From positions 5,828,001 through 5,892,000 of the forward strand of contig NC_015953.1 of the NCBI RefSeq assembly GCF_000177195.2: a DNA stretch of 64,000 nucleotides, read 5' to 3'. This stretch comes from Streptomyces sp. SirexAA-E. GTDB lineage: Bacteria > Actinomycetota > Actinomycetes > Streptomycetales > Streptomycetaceae. Numbering within the stretch: the first letter of the stretch is position 1; the number at the start of each line of letters is the position of its first letter. The translations under genes and the position numbers were made by a program. The notes under the pieces were generated by a model, which searched no databases, had not been told where the DNA came from, and saw only the letters and a program-made list of their open reading frames with translations. Below, piece by piece: positions 10,284 through 18,943 of this stretch.

Positions 10284-11741
10284 ATGGCACGTGAGCATGA
10301 TCCTTCCCGTCGCATACCACCGAGGCCGGGCACATCCGCCGGCGCGGGCGACTCCGGGACAGCCGGGAGTTCACCCGTGTCGGTCCGCCGGGCGGTGACG
10401 ATGCGAGGAGCGGCCGGGGACCCCGGCGGCGCCCTCGCACCGGGCGGCGCACAGCGTGGCCGTACGAACGCGTCACCTGCCGCCGCCGTCCCGGACACGG
10501 CTGCCCCCGAGCCGAGCCCGGCGAGCAAGCAGCCGGAGAAGGGCCCGGAGAACGCCGCCCCGAAGGGCACGGAACCGGAGACCACCGCCCCGGAGAACAC
10601 GGACGCCCGGAAGAAGACCGCGGAGCGTTCGACCGCCGACGAGGCCACCGGCACGGTGAGAGGCATCGGCGCCCCGCACCCGTCGTCCGAGGGCACGTCC
10701 GAACCGGATGCGCCAGCGCTCAACTCCGCGCCCGCTTCGGCGGATTCCGCAGCCGCGGCGTCCTCCGAGGCGACGGGCGCCGCGCCTCCCTCGCCCCCGG
10801 CGGCCGTCAGCACGACGGGCACGCCCCCGGACGCCGCCATGGCGGCGTCAGCGGCCGGCAGCGGCGGCGCGGGCGCGAGCGGTTCGCACGCGGGTGACGA
10901 ACCGCCCGGCAGTCGCCCCAAGAAGCCGATGCTGGCGGCGGCGGCGATCGTCGGCGCGGTACTGATCGCGGTCCCGTTCCTCGTGGCGGGACAGGACGAC
11001 CGCAAGCCGGAACGGCCCCGGACGGAGAACGCGGCCGGTACGGTCCTGGACACCGAACGCTCCGCCGTTCCGGACACCTACACCAGCGCGTCACCGGTTC
11101 CCTCCGCCACACCGAGCAAGAAGGAGGAGAAGAAGAAGGAGGAGCCGCCGCCCGCGCCGGTGGTCCAGAAGCAGACCACCGCCCCGTCGCCGAGCGCGTC
11201 CGAGAAGAAGCCCAAGACCGAGAAGAAGGCCGCGGTCAAGGAGCTGACCGCGGCCGAGAAGCTCCGCCAGTGGGCCAACGGACGCTCCGGTGTGCAGAAC
11301 ACCGTGCTCAAGAACGCGGCGACCGGCCAGTGCGTGGACATCGGGGGCTTCGGCAAGGGCAAGATCAACGCGCCCGTCAACCAGTACCCGTGCAACAACA
11401 CGACCGCCGACAACCAGCTGTGGAACCTGGACATCGTGGACAAGGACGGCGGGCCGCAGAACGCCCCCCTCTTCCTGATCCGCAACAGCAAGGACGGGTT
11501 CTGCCTGGACCTGCCCTACTACACGGCGAAGCCGGTGGGTACGAAGGTCGGCGAGTTCCACTGCAACGCGGCCGGCGACAACCAGCTCTGGTGGCTCGAC
11601 CCCCGCGGGGACGGGACCAACTGGATCCGTAACGCAGCCAGCAACGACCTGTGCCTGCGCCCCACCGGCGGCGCGGCCGCGGGCAACGACGCCCGGCTCG
11701 AAATCGCCAACTGCGGTTACGGCGACCGCTGGATCGTCTGA
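10284..11741 (+). CDS. Single-pass membrane protein with extracellular ricin-type beta-trefoil domain
   Basis: 485 aa. ATG 10284 has AAGGAA 7 nt upstream. Residues 1-210 are low-complexity (Ala/Pro/Glu) and presumably cytoplasmic. A hydrophobic helix follows at about 213-234, right after KKP. Residues 270-325 are a Lys/Glu/Pro-rich stalk, and the last 160 residues are a ricin-type lectin domain: GQCVDIGG, NNTTADNQLWNLD, DGFCLDLPY, DNQLWWLD, DLCLRP, with QxW-like DNQLW repeats and paired Cys. Such domains usually bind sugars. Probably the last gene of the type VII-associated operon, followed by a strong hairpin. A cell-surface carbohydrate-binding role is inferred from the fold. Confidence 0.7.
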   Translation: MAREHDPSRRIPPRPGTSAGAGDSGTAGSSPVSVRRAVTMRGAAGDPGGALAPGGAQRGRTNASPAAAVPDTAAPEPSPASKQPEKGPENAAPKGTEPETTAPENTDARKKTAERSTADEATGTVRGIGAPHPSSEGTSEPDAPALNSAPASADSAAAASSEATGAAPPSPPAAVSTTGTPPDAAMAASAAGSGGAGASGSHAGDEPPGSRPKKPMLAAAAIVGAVLIAVPFLVAGQDDRKPERPRTENAAGTVLDTERSAVPDTYTSASPVPSATPSKKEEKKKEEPPPAPVVQKQTTAPSPSASEKKPKTEKKAAVKELTAAEKLRQWANGRSGVQNTVLKNAATGQCVDIGGFGKGKINAPVNQYPCNNTTADNQLWNLDIVDKDGGPQNAPLFLIRNSKDGFCLDLPYYTAKPVGTKVGEFHCNAAGDNQLWWLDPRGDGTNWIRNAASNDLCLRPTGGAAAGNDARLEIANCGYGDRWIV

Positions 11742-11762
11742 GGATCCGCTCCGGCGGACCGA

Positions 11763-11810
11763 CGTCCCCGTTCCCGAGGCGCACTCGACCGCCTCTCGGG
11801 AACGGGGACG
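11763..11810 (+). terminator. Hairpin terminator after the ricin-domain gene
   Basis: Perfect 16-bp inverted repeat (arms 11763-11778 and 11795-11810, 16-nt loop) followed by a pyrimidine-rich TTCTCTTT. It begins 22 bp after the stop codon and lies before a convergent LysR gene, so it can serve both strands. Confidence 0.8.
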
Positions 11811-11887
11811 TTCTCTTTCCCGCTCGCAGCCGGGGGAGGCCGCGTGGGGCCCGCGTCGCCGCCTTCGGCCGGTCGACCGGGCGATGC

Positions 11888-12799
11888 TCAAGCGTTTCGT
11901 GACGCGAACAGGGCCTGGACGGTTTCGGTGGCCAGGTCCCGCAGCCAGGTGTGGGCGCAGTCGTCGTCGTAGCGCTGGTGCCACAGCAGGTACAGCGGGA
12001 CATCGGGCAACCGGAGCGGGGCCGGCAGCGTGATCAGGCCGAGCCGGTCCCGGGCCGCTCGGGTCACCGTGTCGGGGAGGGTGACCACCAGGTCGGTCTC
12101 CAGGGCGAGTTGCAGCGCGAAGGTGCTGGTCGGCCCTGCGGCGACGACGCGACGTTCGAGGCCGAGCGTGGTCAGGGCGTCGTCGATCGGGTCGCGCAGG
12201 CTGCCGCGCCTCGACACGGTGAGGTGTTCGGCGGCCGCGTACCGCTCGGGGCTCAGCGAGCCCTCGGTGAGCGGGTGGCCCGGTCGGACGGCGACGACCA
12301 GCCGGTCCCTTCCGACGAGGCGGTGGCGGATGTCGGCGAGCGCCGGGGGGCTGGAGCTGGATTCGAGGTCGACCTCTCCCCGGCGCAGCTCGGGGTCGTC
12401 CGTGCAGGGCTCCGCGGACAGGCGCAGCCGGACACCGGGCGCCCGGCGGTGGACGGCCGCGGTCAGCGCGGTGCCGCAGGCCGCGGTCAGGGCGTCGTGC
12501 CAGCGCACGGTGAACACCCGGTCCAGGGCTTCCAGGTCGAGGCTCTGTTCCGGTGACAGCAGGTGGTGGGCCTGCTGCACGAGGGCGTGAACCTCGGCAC
12601 GCATGGCCAGCGCGCGAGTGGTGGGGACCATGCTGCGGCCGGTGCGGACCAGGATCTGGTCGCCGGTGGCCTTGCGGATGCGGCCCAGGGAGCGGCTCAT
12701 CGCCGGGGCGGTGACGTGGAGGCGGGCTGCGGCCCCGGCGACACTGCCCTCTTCCAGCAGCGCGTCCAGGGCTGTGAGCAGGTTCAGATCCAGTTGCAT
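11888..12799 (-). CDS. LysR-family transcriptional regulator
   Basis: 303 aa. The start MQLDLNLLTALDALLEEGSV is the classic LysR opening; the winged helix spans about residues 5-62 with AAARLHVTAPAMSRSLGRIR as the recognition part. The remainder is the periplasmic-binding-like effector domain. It is divergent from an IMPase-family gene, 115 bp apart. A 7-bp inverted repeat in that gap (12812-12834) is the likely binding site, so it probably controls the divergent pair and itself. Effector unknown. Confidence 0.85.
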   Translation of the reverse strand: MQLDLNLLTALDALLEEGSVAGAAARLHVTAPAMSRSLGRIRKATGDQILVRTGRSMVPTTRALAMRAEVHALVQQAHHLLSPEQSLDLEALDRVFTVRWHDALTAACGTALTAAVHRRAPGVRLRLSAEPCTDDPELRRGEVDLESSSSPPALADIRHRLVGRDRLVVAVRPGHPLTEGSLSPERYAAAEHLTVSRRGSLRDPIDDALTTLGLERRVVAAGPTSTFALQLALETDLVVTLPDTVTRAARDRLGLITLPAPLRLPDVPLYLLWHQRYDDDCAHTWLRDLATETVQALFASRNA

Positions 12800-12811
12800 G
12801 ACAGTAACTCT

Positions 12812-12834
12812 ACAAGTGACAAGCGTGCACTTGT
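12812..12834. promoter_or_regulatory. Likely LysR operator
   Basis: Perfect inverted repeat ACAAGTG-N9-CACTTGT, 13 bp from the LysR start codon and overlapping the -35 box of the divergent promoter. Size and placement suit a LysR recognition site. Confidence 0.5.
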
Positions 12835-12859
12835 TGTTAACAGTCAGGCCGCCTACCTT
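12831..12859 (+). promoter_or_regulatory. Sigma-70-type promoter of the IMPase-family gene
   Basis: TTGTTG (12831-12836), 17-bp spacer, TACCTT (12854-12859), about 55 bp upstream of the ATG at 12915. The -35 overlaps the right arm of the LysR operator. Confidence 0.5.
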
Positions 12860-12914
12860 CGCAGTGCGGGTGCGAGACGAACCGCCCGCACCGACCGCCA
12901 CCAGGGAGCCCCTC

Positions 12915-13727
12915 ATGAGCACAGCCATGCCTTTCGACGCCGACACGACACTCCTGTCCGATGTGACAGCCGCCGTGAAGGCCGCCGGCCTCACGCTGCG
13001 CGACCGTCACACCCCGCACGCCCGAGGCGTGAGCCTGGACGAGATCGTCGACGAGATCCACGCCAACGACGACGCGGTGCTGGACGTGCTGCGCGAACCC
13101 CTGCTGCGGGCCCGGCAAGGGTCCCGGTGGGCCGAGGACGAGCTGGCCGGCGGCGCGCTCCCGCCCGGGGAGTGGTGGGTCGTCGACCCCGCCGAGGGCA
13201 ACATCAACCACGTCCACGGCATGGAGGACTGGGCCGTCACCGCCACCCTGGTCCGCGACAACCGACCGGTGCTCACCGTCGTCCACCTGCCGCTGACCGG
13301 CGACACCTACACCGCCGTCGCGGGCGGAGGTGCCCGCCTCAACGACCGGCCCCTGAAGGTGTCCGCCAAGACCGATGTCGGCGCCGCGCTCGTCGGCACC
13401 GGTCAGGCCAGGCCCGGCGAGGACGAGCGCACCTTCCGGCGGATCGGTGACTCCGTCACCGCCATGCTCGTCAACGGCCTGGTCGTGCGGGTGTCCGTTC
13501 CCGCCACGATGCAGCTCATCCACGTCGCCGCCGGACGTACGGACGCGTTCTGGCAGTTCTCCGACGTCCGCTCCGGCCTCGTCGCCGGCGCCCTGCTGGT
13601 CGCCGAAGCCGGAGGCACCGTCACCGACCTGGCGGGCCAGGCCTGGAACACGGGCAGCCGCGACTTCCTGGCCGCCGCCCCCGGCATCCACGCCGCCGCC
13701 CTCGAAGTCCTCGCGCCGATCGTCTGA
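12915..13727 (+). CDS. Inositol monophosphatase-family protein
   Basis: 270 aa; ATG 12915 follows AGGGAG. IMPase fold: the metal-site block WVVDPAEGNINHVHGMEDWAV corresponds to the family's WIIDPLDGTTNFVHG, and WAEDE to the GEE motif. FWQFSDVRSGLVAGALLVAEAGG matches the C-terminal signature, with Asp in the usual position. The usual DPxDGT reads DPAEGN, so the second metal ligand is Glu and the Thr is Asn; substrate or activity may differ. Followed 48 bp later by a dinucleotide-binding protein, probably co-transcribed, and divergent from LysR. Confidence 0.75.
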   Translation: MSTAMPFDADTTLLSDVTAAVKAAGLTLRDRHTPHARGVSLDEIVDEIHANDDAVLDVLREPLLRARQGSRWAEDELAGGALPPGEWWVVDPAEGNINHVHGMEDWAVTATLVRDNRPVLTVVHLPLTGDTYTAVAGGGARLNDRPLKVSAKTDVGAALVGTGQARPGEDERTFRRIGDSVTAMLVNGLVVRVSVPATMQLIHVAAGRTDAFWQFSDVRSGLVAGALLVAEAGGTVTDLAGQAWNTGSRDFLAAAPGIHAAALEVLAPIV

Positions 13728-13775
13728 CCGGGCACCTCCGTCCTCCCACCCGCATACCGCAAGGAGCATCACCTC

Positions 13776-14420
13776 ATGACCAGCATCGGCATCCTGGGCA
13801 CCGGCCGCGTCGGGACCAACCTCGCCGGCAAGCTCTCCTCAGCCGGACACCACGTCACCCTCGGCGGCCGGAGCCCGAAGGACCCCACCGACCGCGCCGC
13901 CGGGGCCGCTTCGCGGATCACCTTCGCCGACCAGCGCACCACCGCACGCACCGCGGACATCGTGATCAACGCGACGCCCGGCGACAGCTCACTGGACCGC
14001 CTCACCGACCTGCGCACCGAGCTCTCCGGCAAGATCCTCGTCGACGTCTCCAACGCCACCCGCGACGCGGACGACGGCCTGCCCGGCGAGCTGTGTCACC
14101 CCGGCAGCAGCCTCGCCGAGAAGCTCCAGGCCGCGCTCCCCGGCACCCATGTGGTCAAGACCCTCAACACCATGCTGTTCATGGTCATGACCGCTCCCGA
14201 AACCCTGGGCACCCCGCCGACCGTCTACGTGTCGGGCGACGACGAGAAAGCGAAGAAGTCCGTCACCGGCCTGCTCGGCGACCTGGGCTGGCAGCCCGCG
14301 TGGATCGAGGATCTCGGCGACATCAGTACGGCCCGCGCCACCGAGGCCATGGTCCTGGTCGTGCCCCACGTCCTGCGCCGACACGGCTTCGAGCCCTTCG
14401 CCGTCTCCCTCGCCCGCTGA
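13776..14420 (+). CDS. F420H2:NADP oxidoreductase-like NAD(P)-binding protein
   Basis: 214 aa. Rossmann start SIGILGTGRVGTNLAGKL (GxGxxG) with GGRSP at the end of strand 2, suggesting NADPH. The later DIVINATPGDSS, ILVDVSNATRD and HVVKTLNTM stretches match the NADPH-dependent F420 reductase/YqeK-like family widespread in streptomycetes. AAGGAG precedes the ATG (nt 13761-13766). It follows the IMPase-family gene, suggesting a small LysR-controlled redox operon. Substrate unknown. Confidence 0.75.
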   Translation: MTSIGILGTGRVGTNLAGKLSSAGHHVTLGGRSPKDPTDRAAGAASRITFADQRTTARTADIVINATPGDSSLDRLTDLRTELSGKILVDVSNATRDADDGLPGELCHPGSSLAEKLQAALPGTHVVKTLNTMLFMVMTAPETLGTPPTVYVSGDDEKAKKSVTGLLGDLGWQPAWIEDLGDISTARATEAMVLVVPHVLRRHGFEPFAVSLAR

Positions 14421-14434
14421 CCCGGCCTCCCGGA

Positions 14435-14460
14435 CCCGCCTCCCCCGCGGGGGAGGCGGG
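14435..14460. terminator. Bidirectional hairpin between convergent genes
   Basis: GC-rich 12-bp arms (14435-14446 and 14449-14460), with further outer pairing (CCGG.. / ..CCGG). It lies between the end of the F420-reductase-like gene (14420) and the end of the fructokinase gene (14536). No T-run. Confidence 0.6.
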
Positions 14461-14535
14461 CCCGGTCCGGCCGTTGTCCGGTACGGCTGGCCGAGCCGAT
14501 GGTCCTCCGGCTCGGCATCGGGCGGGCCCTCGGTC

Positions 14536-15456
14536 TCAGACGGAGGCCCCGCCCACCTCCCGGGCGTACGGCGGCTCCGCCCCCGCCCGGGAGCACGTGA
14601 CGGCCGCCGCCCGGGAGGCGAACGCGAGGACCTCGCCCCAGCCGTCGGCTCCCAGCGCGGCCAGGGCATCCCGGGTGAGCAGGTCCCGGCGCGCGAGGGC
14701 GTGCAGCAGTGCGGCGTTGACCGTGTCCCCGGCGCCGATCGTGTCGACGACCTCGACCGGCGCGGCGGGCACCGAGTACCGCGCGCCGCCCCGGGTCAGG
14801 ACGGTGAGCCCGTCCCCGCCCCGGGTGAGCACGACGGCCGCGGGGCCCGCGGCCGCCAGTTCCGGCAGCCCGGCACCGAGCCAGTCCGCGTCCTCCTCGC
14901 TCAGCTTCAGCAAGGACACGTGCGGCAGCCAGCCGCGGAACCGTGCCCGGTAGGCGTCCGGGTCCGCGACCAGCTCGGCCCGGACGTTCGGATCGAGGGC
15001 GACGAACACGCCGCGGGCCGACTCCCGCCGCATCAGCTCCTCGTAGGCGCTCGCCCCGGGCTCCAGCACCAGCGAGCAGGTCCCGAACGACGCCGCGCGC
15101 GTCCGGTCCGGCAGGGCGTCGGGCAGCGTGAAGAGGCGGTCCGCGGTGCCGCCCGTGTAGAAGGTGTACGAGGCCGAGCCGTCCGCCGCGACCGACGCCA
15201 CCGCGAGGGTGGTGGGCTCGGGCCCGCGCTGGACGAGCTGTGTGGAGACCCCCTCGGACACCAGCCGCTCGACGAGCGACGTACCGAAGGCGTCCGTGGA
15301 CAGGCGCGAGCAGAAGGCCGTCTCCGAGCCGAGCCGGCCCAGCGCCACGGCCGTGTTGTACGGGCCGCCTCCGCGCACCGGCCGCAGCGGCGTCAGGGCG
15401 TCGCCCCGGTCGTGCGGCACCAGATCGATCAGAGCCTCACCGGCGACGACGATCAC
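14536..15456 (-). CDS. PfkB-family carbohydrate kinase, likely fructokinase
   Basis: 306 aa. GTG start at 15456 with AAGGGAA upstream on the minus strand. PfkB hallmarks: GGGPYNTAVALGRLG near the N-terminus (substrate-binding Gly-rich motif) and DTIGAGDTVNAALLHAL near the C-terminus, with the catalytic Asp in GAGD. The ALDPNVR stretch and YTFYTGGTAD fit the fructokinase/sugar kinase branch. Expected reaction: ATP-dependent phosphorylation of fructose or a related sugar in the cytosol. Its start overlaps by GTGA the end of a degenerate frame that may be a permease remnant. Confidence 0.8.
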   Translation of the reverse strand: MIVVAGEALIDLVPHDRGDALTPLRPVRGGGPYNTAVALGRLGSETAFCSRLSTDAFGTSLVERLVSEGVSTQLVQRGPEPTTLAVASVAADGSASYTFYTGGTADRLFTLPDALPDRTRAASFGTCSLVLEPGASAYEELMRRESARGVFVALDPNVRAELVADPDAYRARFRGWLPHVSLLKLSEEDADWLGAGLPELAAAGPAAVVLTRGGDGLTVLTRGGARYSVPAAPVEVVDTIGAGDTVNAALLHALARRDLLTRDALAALGADGWGEVLAFASRAAAVTCSRAGAEPPYAREVGGASV

Positions 15457-15782
15457 AGGAAGTTCCCTTCGAGGGGGTCGGGACCCGGCGCGGACCGGCC
15501 GGGCCGTCGGGTCGGTCGGACGGCTGCGGGCGAACGGTCCGGTTCGGTACCGGCCGCAGGAGGCGGACCGTGCGCGCCCTTGGCGTCGGCCCGCAGGGTG
15601 AGGAGCGAGACGAAGGTACACGAGGCCACCGGCGCCGACATGATCAGGTAGGTGCGGCCGTAGCCGAGCTGTCGTCCCCGGCGGGGAGATCACGGCCGTG
15701 CCGGCCCGGGCCGCCATGACGCAGCCCGTCGACGCCCTCAGGAAGACCTGACGGGGGAGCGGAACGTCGATCGTGCGGTCCA
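15453..15782 (-). pseudogene. Possible permease remnant upstream of the fructokinase
   Basis: On the minus strand, a frame reading LGYGRTYLIMSAPVASCTF and on through VSLLTLRADAKG (about 15670-15585) looks like the last membrane segment of a transporter. It ends in TGA overlapping the kinase GTG by 4 bp, as coupled genes do. Upstream, in another frame, an ATG at 15782 opens MDRTIDVPLPRQVFLRAS. The two parts are out of frame and far too short for a transporter, so a large internal deletion plus frameshift is inferred. The remaining DNA between 15457 and 15855 holds no other gene. Confidence 0.3.
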
Positions 15783-15855
15783 TGCGGGGAGCCTGCCACG
15801 ACCCGGACACCTGCCCCGCGCCCCGGGCCGCCACACCGCAATCAGCCGGTCGCCG

Positions 15856-18387
15856 TCAGTCCGTGTTGCCCCGCGAATCCAGGTCGAAGTCCTCCTCCCG
15901 GCCCGCGAGACGGTCCTCACAGCGGTGCAGCTCCGCCTTGAGGTCGGCGCGCCGTTGCGGTGCGAGAGCGGTTTCGAGCAGGCCGCGCAACGCGTCCCGG
16001 CGGATCAGGAGATGCACGAGGCGCTCCGGGCTGACGAACCGCTCCGTGTGCTCGAAAGCCGTCTGGTAGTCGTGTTCGGCGATACAGAGACGGGCCCTCA
16101 GCCCCGTCCTGATGTCGCGGCGCTGCCTGCTGAACTTGCGGTCCAGCTGTTCCAGCGCCGCGCCCGCCTCGCGTACACGTGAGGTGCGCAGCGCGCAGAG
16201 AACGTAATTCGCCAGCACCTCGAAGCGCACGTTGTCGGATTTCTCCACGGCCTTCTCGGCGAACTCGTAGGCCACCTCCAGGTCACCGAACAGGTACTCC
16301 ACGCGCGACGTGCGATGGCTCACCATTTCGACACGGTCGATATCCGCCAGGCGCAGAAGCAGCGCCAGTGCCGTTTCCTTGTCCCGCAGCCGGCAGGCGA
16401 TCTGGATCTTCAGGTCCACGACGTAGCGGTTGTCGGGCTGCTTCTCCTCCGCGCGGGAGATGTGCTCGTCGGCACGGGACAGATCGCCGAGGCGTAGACA
16501 GCACTCGGCCATGTCGCGATGGATGGCCATGCCGCCGCGCCCGCTGTCCAGCGCCTTCTGGTAGTAGTTCAGGGCGTCCTGGTGCTCCCCCCGGTGCCGT
16601 TCCAGGAAGCCGAGCAGGAAGAACGCGTCCCGGATCTGGCCCCGCTTCTTCAACTGCGCGATGTGCTCCCCGGCTTCCGGGTACTCGCCGAGTTTCACAT
16701 GGGCGCGGATGAGCGTCGTGCGGGCCTGGTGGATTCCCGGATCGGCCCGGAGCGCGTCGTTCGCCATTTCGACGGCACGCTGGTACTCCTGCTCGTGGTA
16801 ATACTCCTCCGCCAGTCTCACCCGGTCGGTGAGCAGGGCGTAGGCCCTGGGTGTGGACTGTTTCCCGGCCATGTCGATGGCGCGGAACAAGGTGCGCTGG
16901 AGAGCCAGGAAATCCGTCCCGTCCTCGGACCGTGCCAGGAATTTGTCCAGCCTGTTCGCGACCGCCCCGTACTCCTCCTTGCGGCAGGCGCCGAACTCGC
17001 GGCGAATGGCGTGGGTGGCGGGCCCGGACACCTCGTACCAGCCGCCTGCGGTGGGGATGATCAGGGAGACGTCGATGAGGTGGATCAGGGCCTGCTCTAT
17101 GTGCGTGTTGGACGCGCCGACCGCGTCCTGGAGGACGGCCAGCGGTAAAGGGCTGTTGGCGGCCATGACACGCAGGATCTTCTGTTCCAGCGAGCTGAAC
17201 TTGTTGTTCTTCAGGTAACGGGTGAACGGTGAGGCCCCGAAGTCGGAGAGCATACGGCCGCCGATCGCGAGGTCGGGACCGTAGGCCGTGACCAGTTCGA
17301 GCGCATAGGTGACGGACGGGGGATAGCCCCGGACCGCGGAGGTGATCTTCTTGACGGTCGAGGGATCCAGGGCGATCTGCCGGGCCTTCGCCATCAGCCC
17401 GACGAGGCGGTTGATGTCCGAGTCCCCGAGCGGCTGGAGGTGGACCACGGCGGTGGGGCGCATGCTGCGGGCGATGAAGCGCTCCGGCGCGGGCCGCCTG
17501 TTGGTCAGCAGGGCGGTGACGACGTCCGGGTACTGGCCGAGCGCCTCGACGAGGTCGAGGATGTACGGCGCGATGTCACCGTCGTTGTCCAACAGACCGC
17601 CCTCGTCGTTGAGTACGGGCATCTGGTGGTACTGGCAGATCGCCTGCAACTTGCTCAAGGCGTGGCGCAGCGCCTCCTCGTCGCCGAGAGCGGTGATCTC
17701 CCGGGTCCGTTGCAGCGACTCGTCCGGGGTCTCCGACGGATCGACCAGCGCGGAGAGTTTGGCGGCGAGGGCCTGCACGCTGTCCCCGGGCTCCACGTTG
17801 ACGACCAGCAGGGACTCCAGGTCCAGCGACTCACGCACCATCTTGGTCAGTGTCGCGCGCCTGCCGATGCCCGACAGCCCGACCACACAGGCGACCTGGC
17901 TCTCCGCGCCGGGCACGGGCGCGGAGTAGACGTCCTGCAAGGCCGCGATCTCGGCCGCGCGCCCGACGAACCGCGGGCTCTGTCCCTGGCGCACCAGATC
18001 GTCGATGAGCGTTCTGATCTTCCGCGCGGCGGGCTTCGCCGAGATCGTGGTGATGTGCTTGGTGCGGTTCAGCCAGTCGGGCAGGTCCTCGGGCGAGATG
18101 GTGTGGTCCATGCGGACCACGAGGACGTTCTTGATGCGGCCCATCGCATGCTGGAACCGTGCCTCCCGTATCTCGTGCCGCACCCAGGAGGACGCCAGAG
18201 CCGACTTGCTGAGGAACAGGACGAAGGCGGCGGACTCCCTGATCGTCTCGTCCATGGTCTCGAGAAGGTGCTCGCCCGCGCTGAACGCCCGGTAGTCGAT
18301 CTTCGCGAAGGCGCGGCCGATCTCGGAAGCCACCTCTCTCACGAAGGCGGCGTCCTGGGTGGAGTAGGAGAAGAATGCTTTGATCAC
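15856..18387 (-). CDS. TIR-STAND NTPase-TPR protein, candidate immune/defence sensor
   Basis: 843 aa from GTG 18387. Residues 1-130 are a TIR domain: KAFFSYSTQD, then SSWVRHEIREA with Glu72 at the catalytic position of NAD-cleaving TIRs. Residues about 150-450 are a STAND/NB-ARC-like ATPase with a P-loop GLSGIGRRAT in which the usual GKT Lys is Arg. A winged-helix segment follows (about 460-540), then TPR-like helical repeats to the end (for example AVEMANDALRADPG and ALNYYQKALDSGRG). This sensor-ATPase-TIR layout is known from bacterial antiphage proteins; function here is inferred. It carries a TTA codon (17146-17148), rare in this GC background. The GTG overlaps (GTGA) the end of a possible small upstream ORF. 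Earlier in-frame extension is Arg/Pro-rich and not credible. Confidence 0.75.
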   Translation of the reverse strand: MIKAFFSYSTQDAAFVREVASEIGRAFAKIDYRAFSAGEHLLETMDETIRESAAFVLFLSKSALASSWVRHEIREARFQHAMGRIKNVLVVRMDHTISPEDLPDWLNRTKHITTISAKPAARKIRTLIDDLVRQGQSPRFVGRAAEIAALQDVYSAPVPGAESQVACVVGLSGIGRRATLTKMVRESLDLESLLVVNVEPGDSVQALAAKLSALVDPSETPDESLQRTREITALGDEEALRHALSKLQAICQYHQMPVLNDEGGLLDNDGDIAPYILDLVEALGQYPDVVTALLTNRRPAPERFIARSMRPTAVVHLQPLGDSDINRLVGLMAKARQIALDPSTVKKITSAVRGYPPSVTYALELVTAYGPDLAIGGRMLSDFGASPFTRYLKNNKFSSLEQKILRVMAANSPLPLAVLQDAVGASNTHIEQALIHLIDVSLIIPTAGGWYEVSGPATHAIRREFGACRKEEYGAVANRLDKFLARSEDGTDFLALQRTLFRAIDMAGKQSTPRAYALLTDRVRLAEEYYHEQEYQRAVEMANDALRADPGIHQARTTLIRAHVKLGEYPEAGEHIAQLKKRGQIRDAFFLLGFLERHRGEHQDALNYYQKALDSGRGGMAIHRDMAECCLRLGDLSRADEHISRAEEKQPDNRYVVDLKIQIACRLRDKETALALLLRLADIDRVEMVSHRTSRVEYLFGDLEVAYEFAEKAVEKSDNVRFEVLANYVLCALRTSRVREAGAALEQLDRKFSRQRRDIRTGLRARLCIAEHDYQTAFEHTERFVSPERLVHLLIRRDALRGLLETALAPQRRADLKAELHRCEDRLAGREEDFDLDSRGNTD

Positions 18388-18742
18388 GGAGTAACCGTTC
18401 TGCTCGGCCGAGACGGCGTGACTGGCGCGGTATGTCTCCGGACATCCGCATCGATCTCCTGACCCCGCCGCACGGCCCCGCACGTTCGGCCGGTTCCACG
18501 GGACCGGTTCTCGGGGGCGGCGCGTGGGCGGGGACCTCTGGCCGCGCGCCCTTTCGCGGGGCGCACGCCGCACGAGCCGCCTGGCGGGTGGGGGACGCGA
18601 GGCGCTGCGGACCACGGTGACGGCCGGGGCGTCCGGTGAGACGGCGGCTCCCGCGCCGAGAGGCGCGACACCGGCCCCCGCTCGCGGCTGAACTCCCCTG
18701 CGAACGGGACAGCGATCTCGACGTCCGGGTCCCCGGGACTCA
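18384..18742 (-). CDS. Possible small ORF coupled to the TIR gene
   Basis: 119 codons on the minus strand from ATG 18742, preceded by a purine-rich GCAGGGGGTGG. It starts MSPGDPDVEIAVPFAGEFS, which looks protein-like, but then becomes Arg/Pro-rich with no motif. Its TGA overlaps the TIR gene's GTG by 4 bp, the usual sign of translational coupling. The composition argues against a folded product; a frameshifted or decayed small partner is as likely. If not real, 18388-18943 is a 556-bp gap holding nothing else I recognise. Confidence 0.25.
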
Positions 18743-18943
18743 TGCCACCCCCTGCAACTGTCGCCCTGTCAGATGCTAGAGGAGGCGCCGCCACGCAGGG
18801 AGGGCAAGCGCACTCCCGGCCGGTGATTTTCTCCGGCCGCCGGGCCGCCGGGTGTACGCCCGGAAGGCGCCCCGCGCAGACCACGACTGATTGCGCCACA
18901 CATCGCGGGAGGCGTGCGCCGGCCGGCGCGAGGCGCGGCGCCC

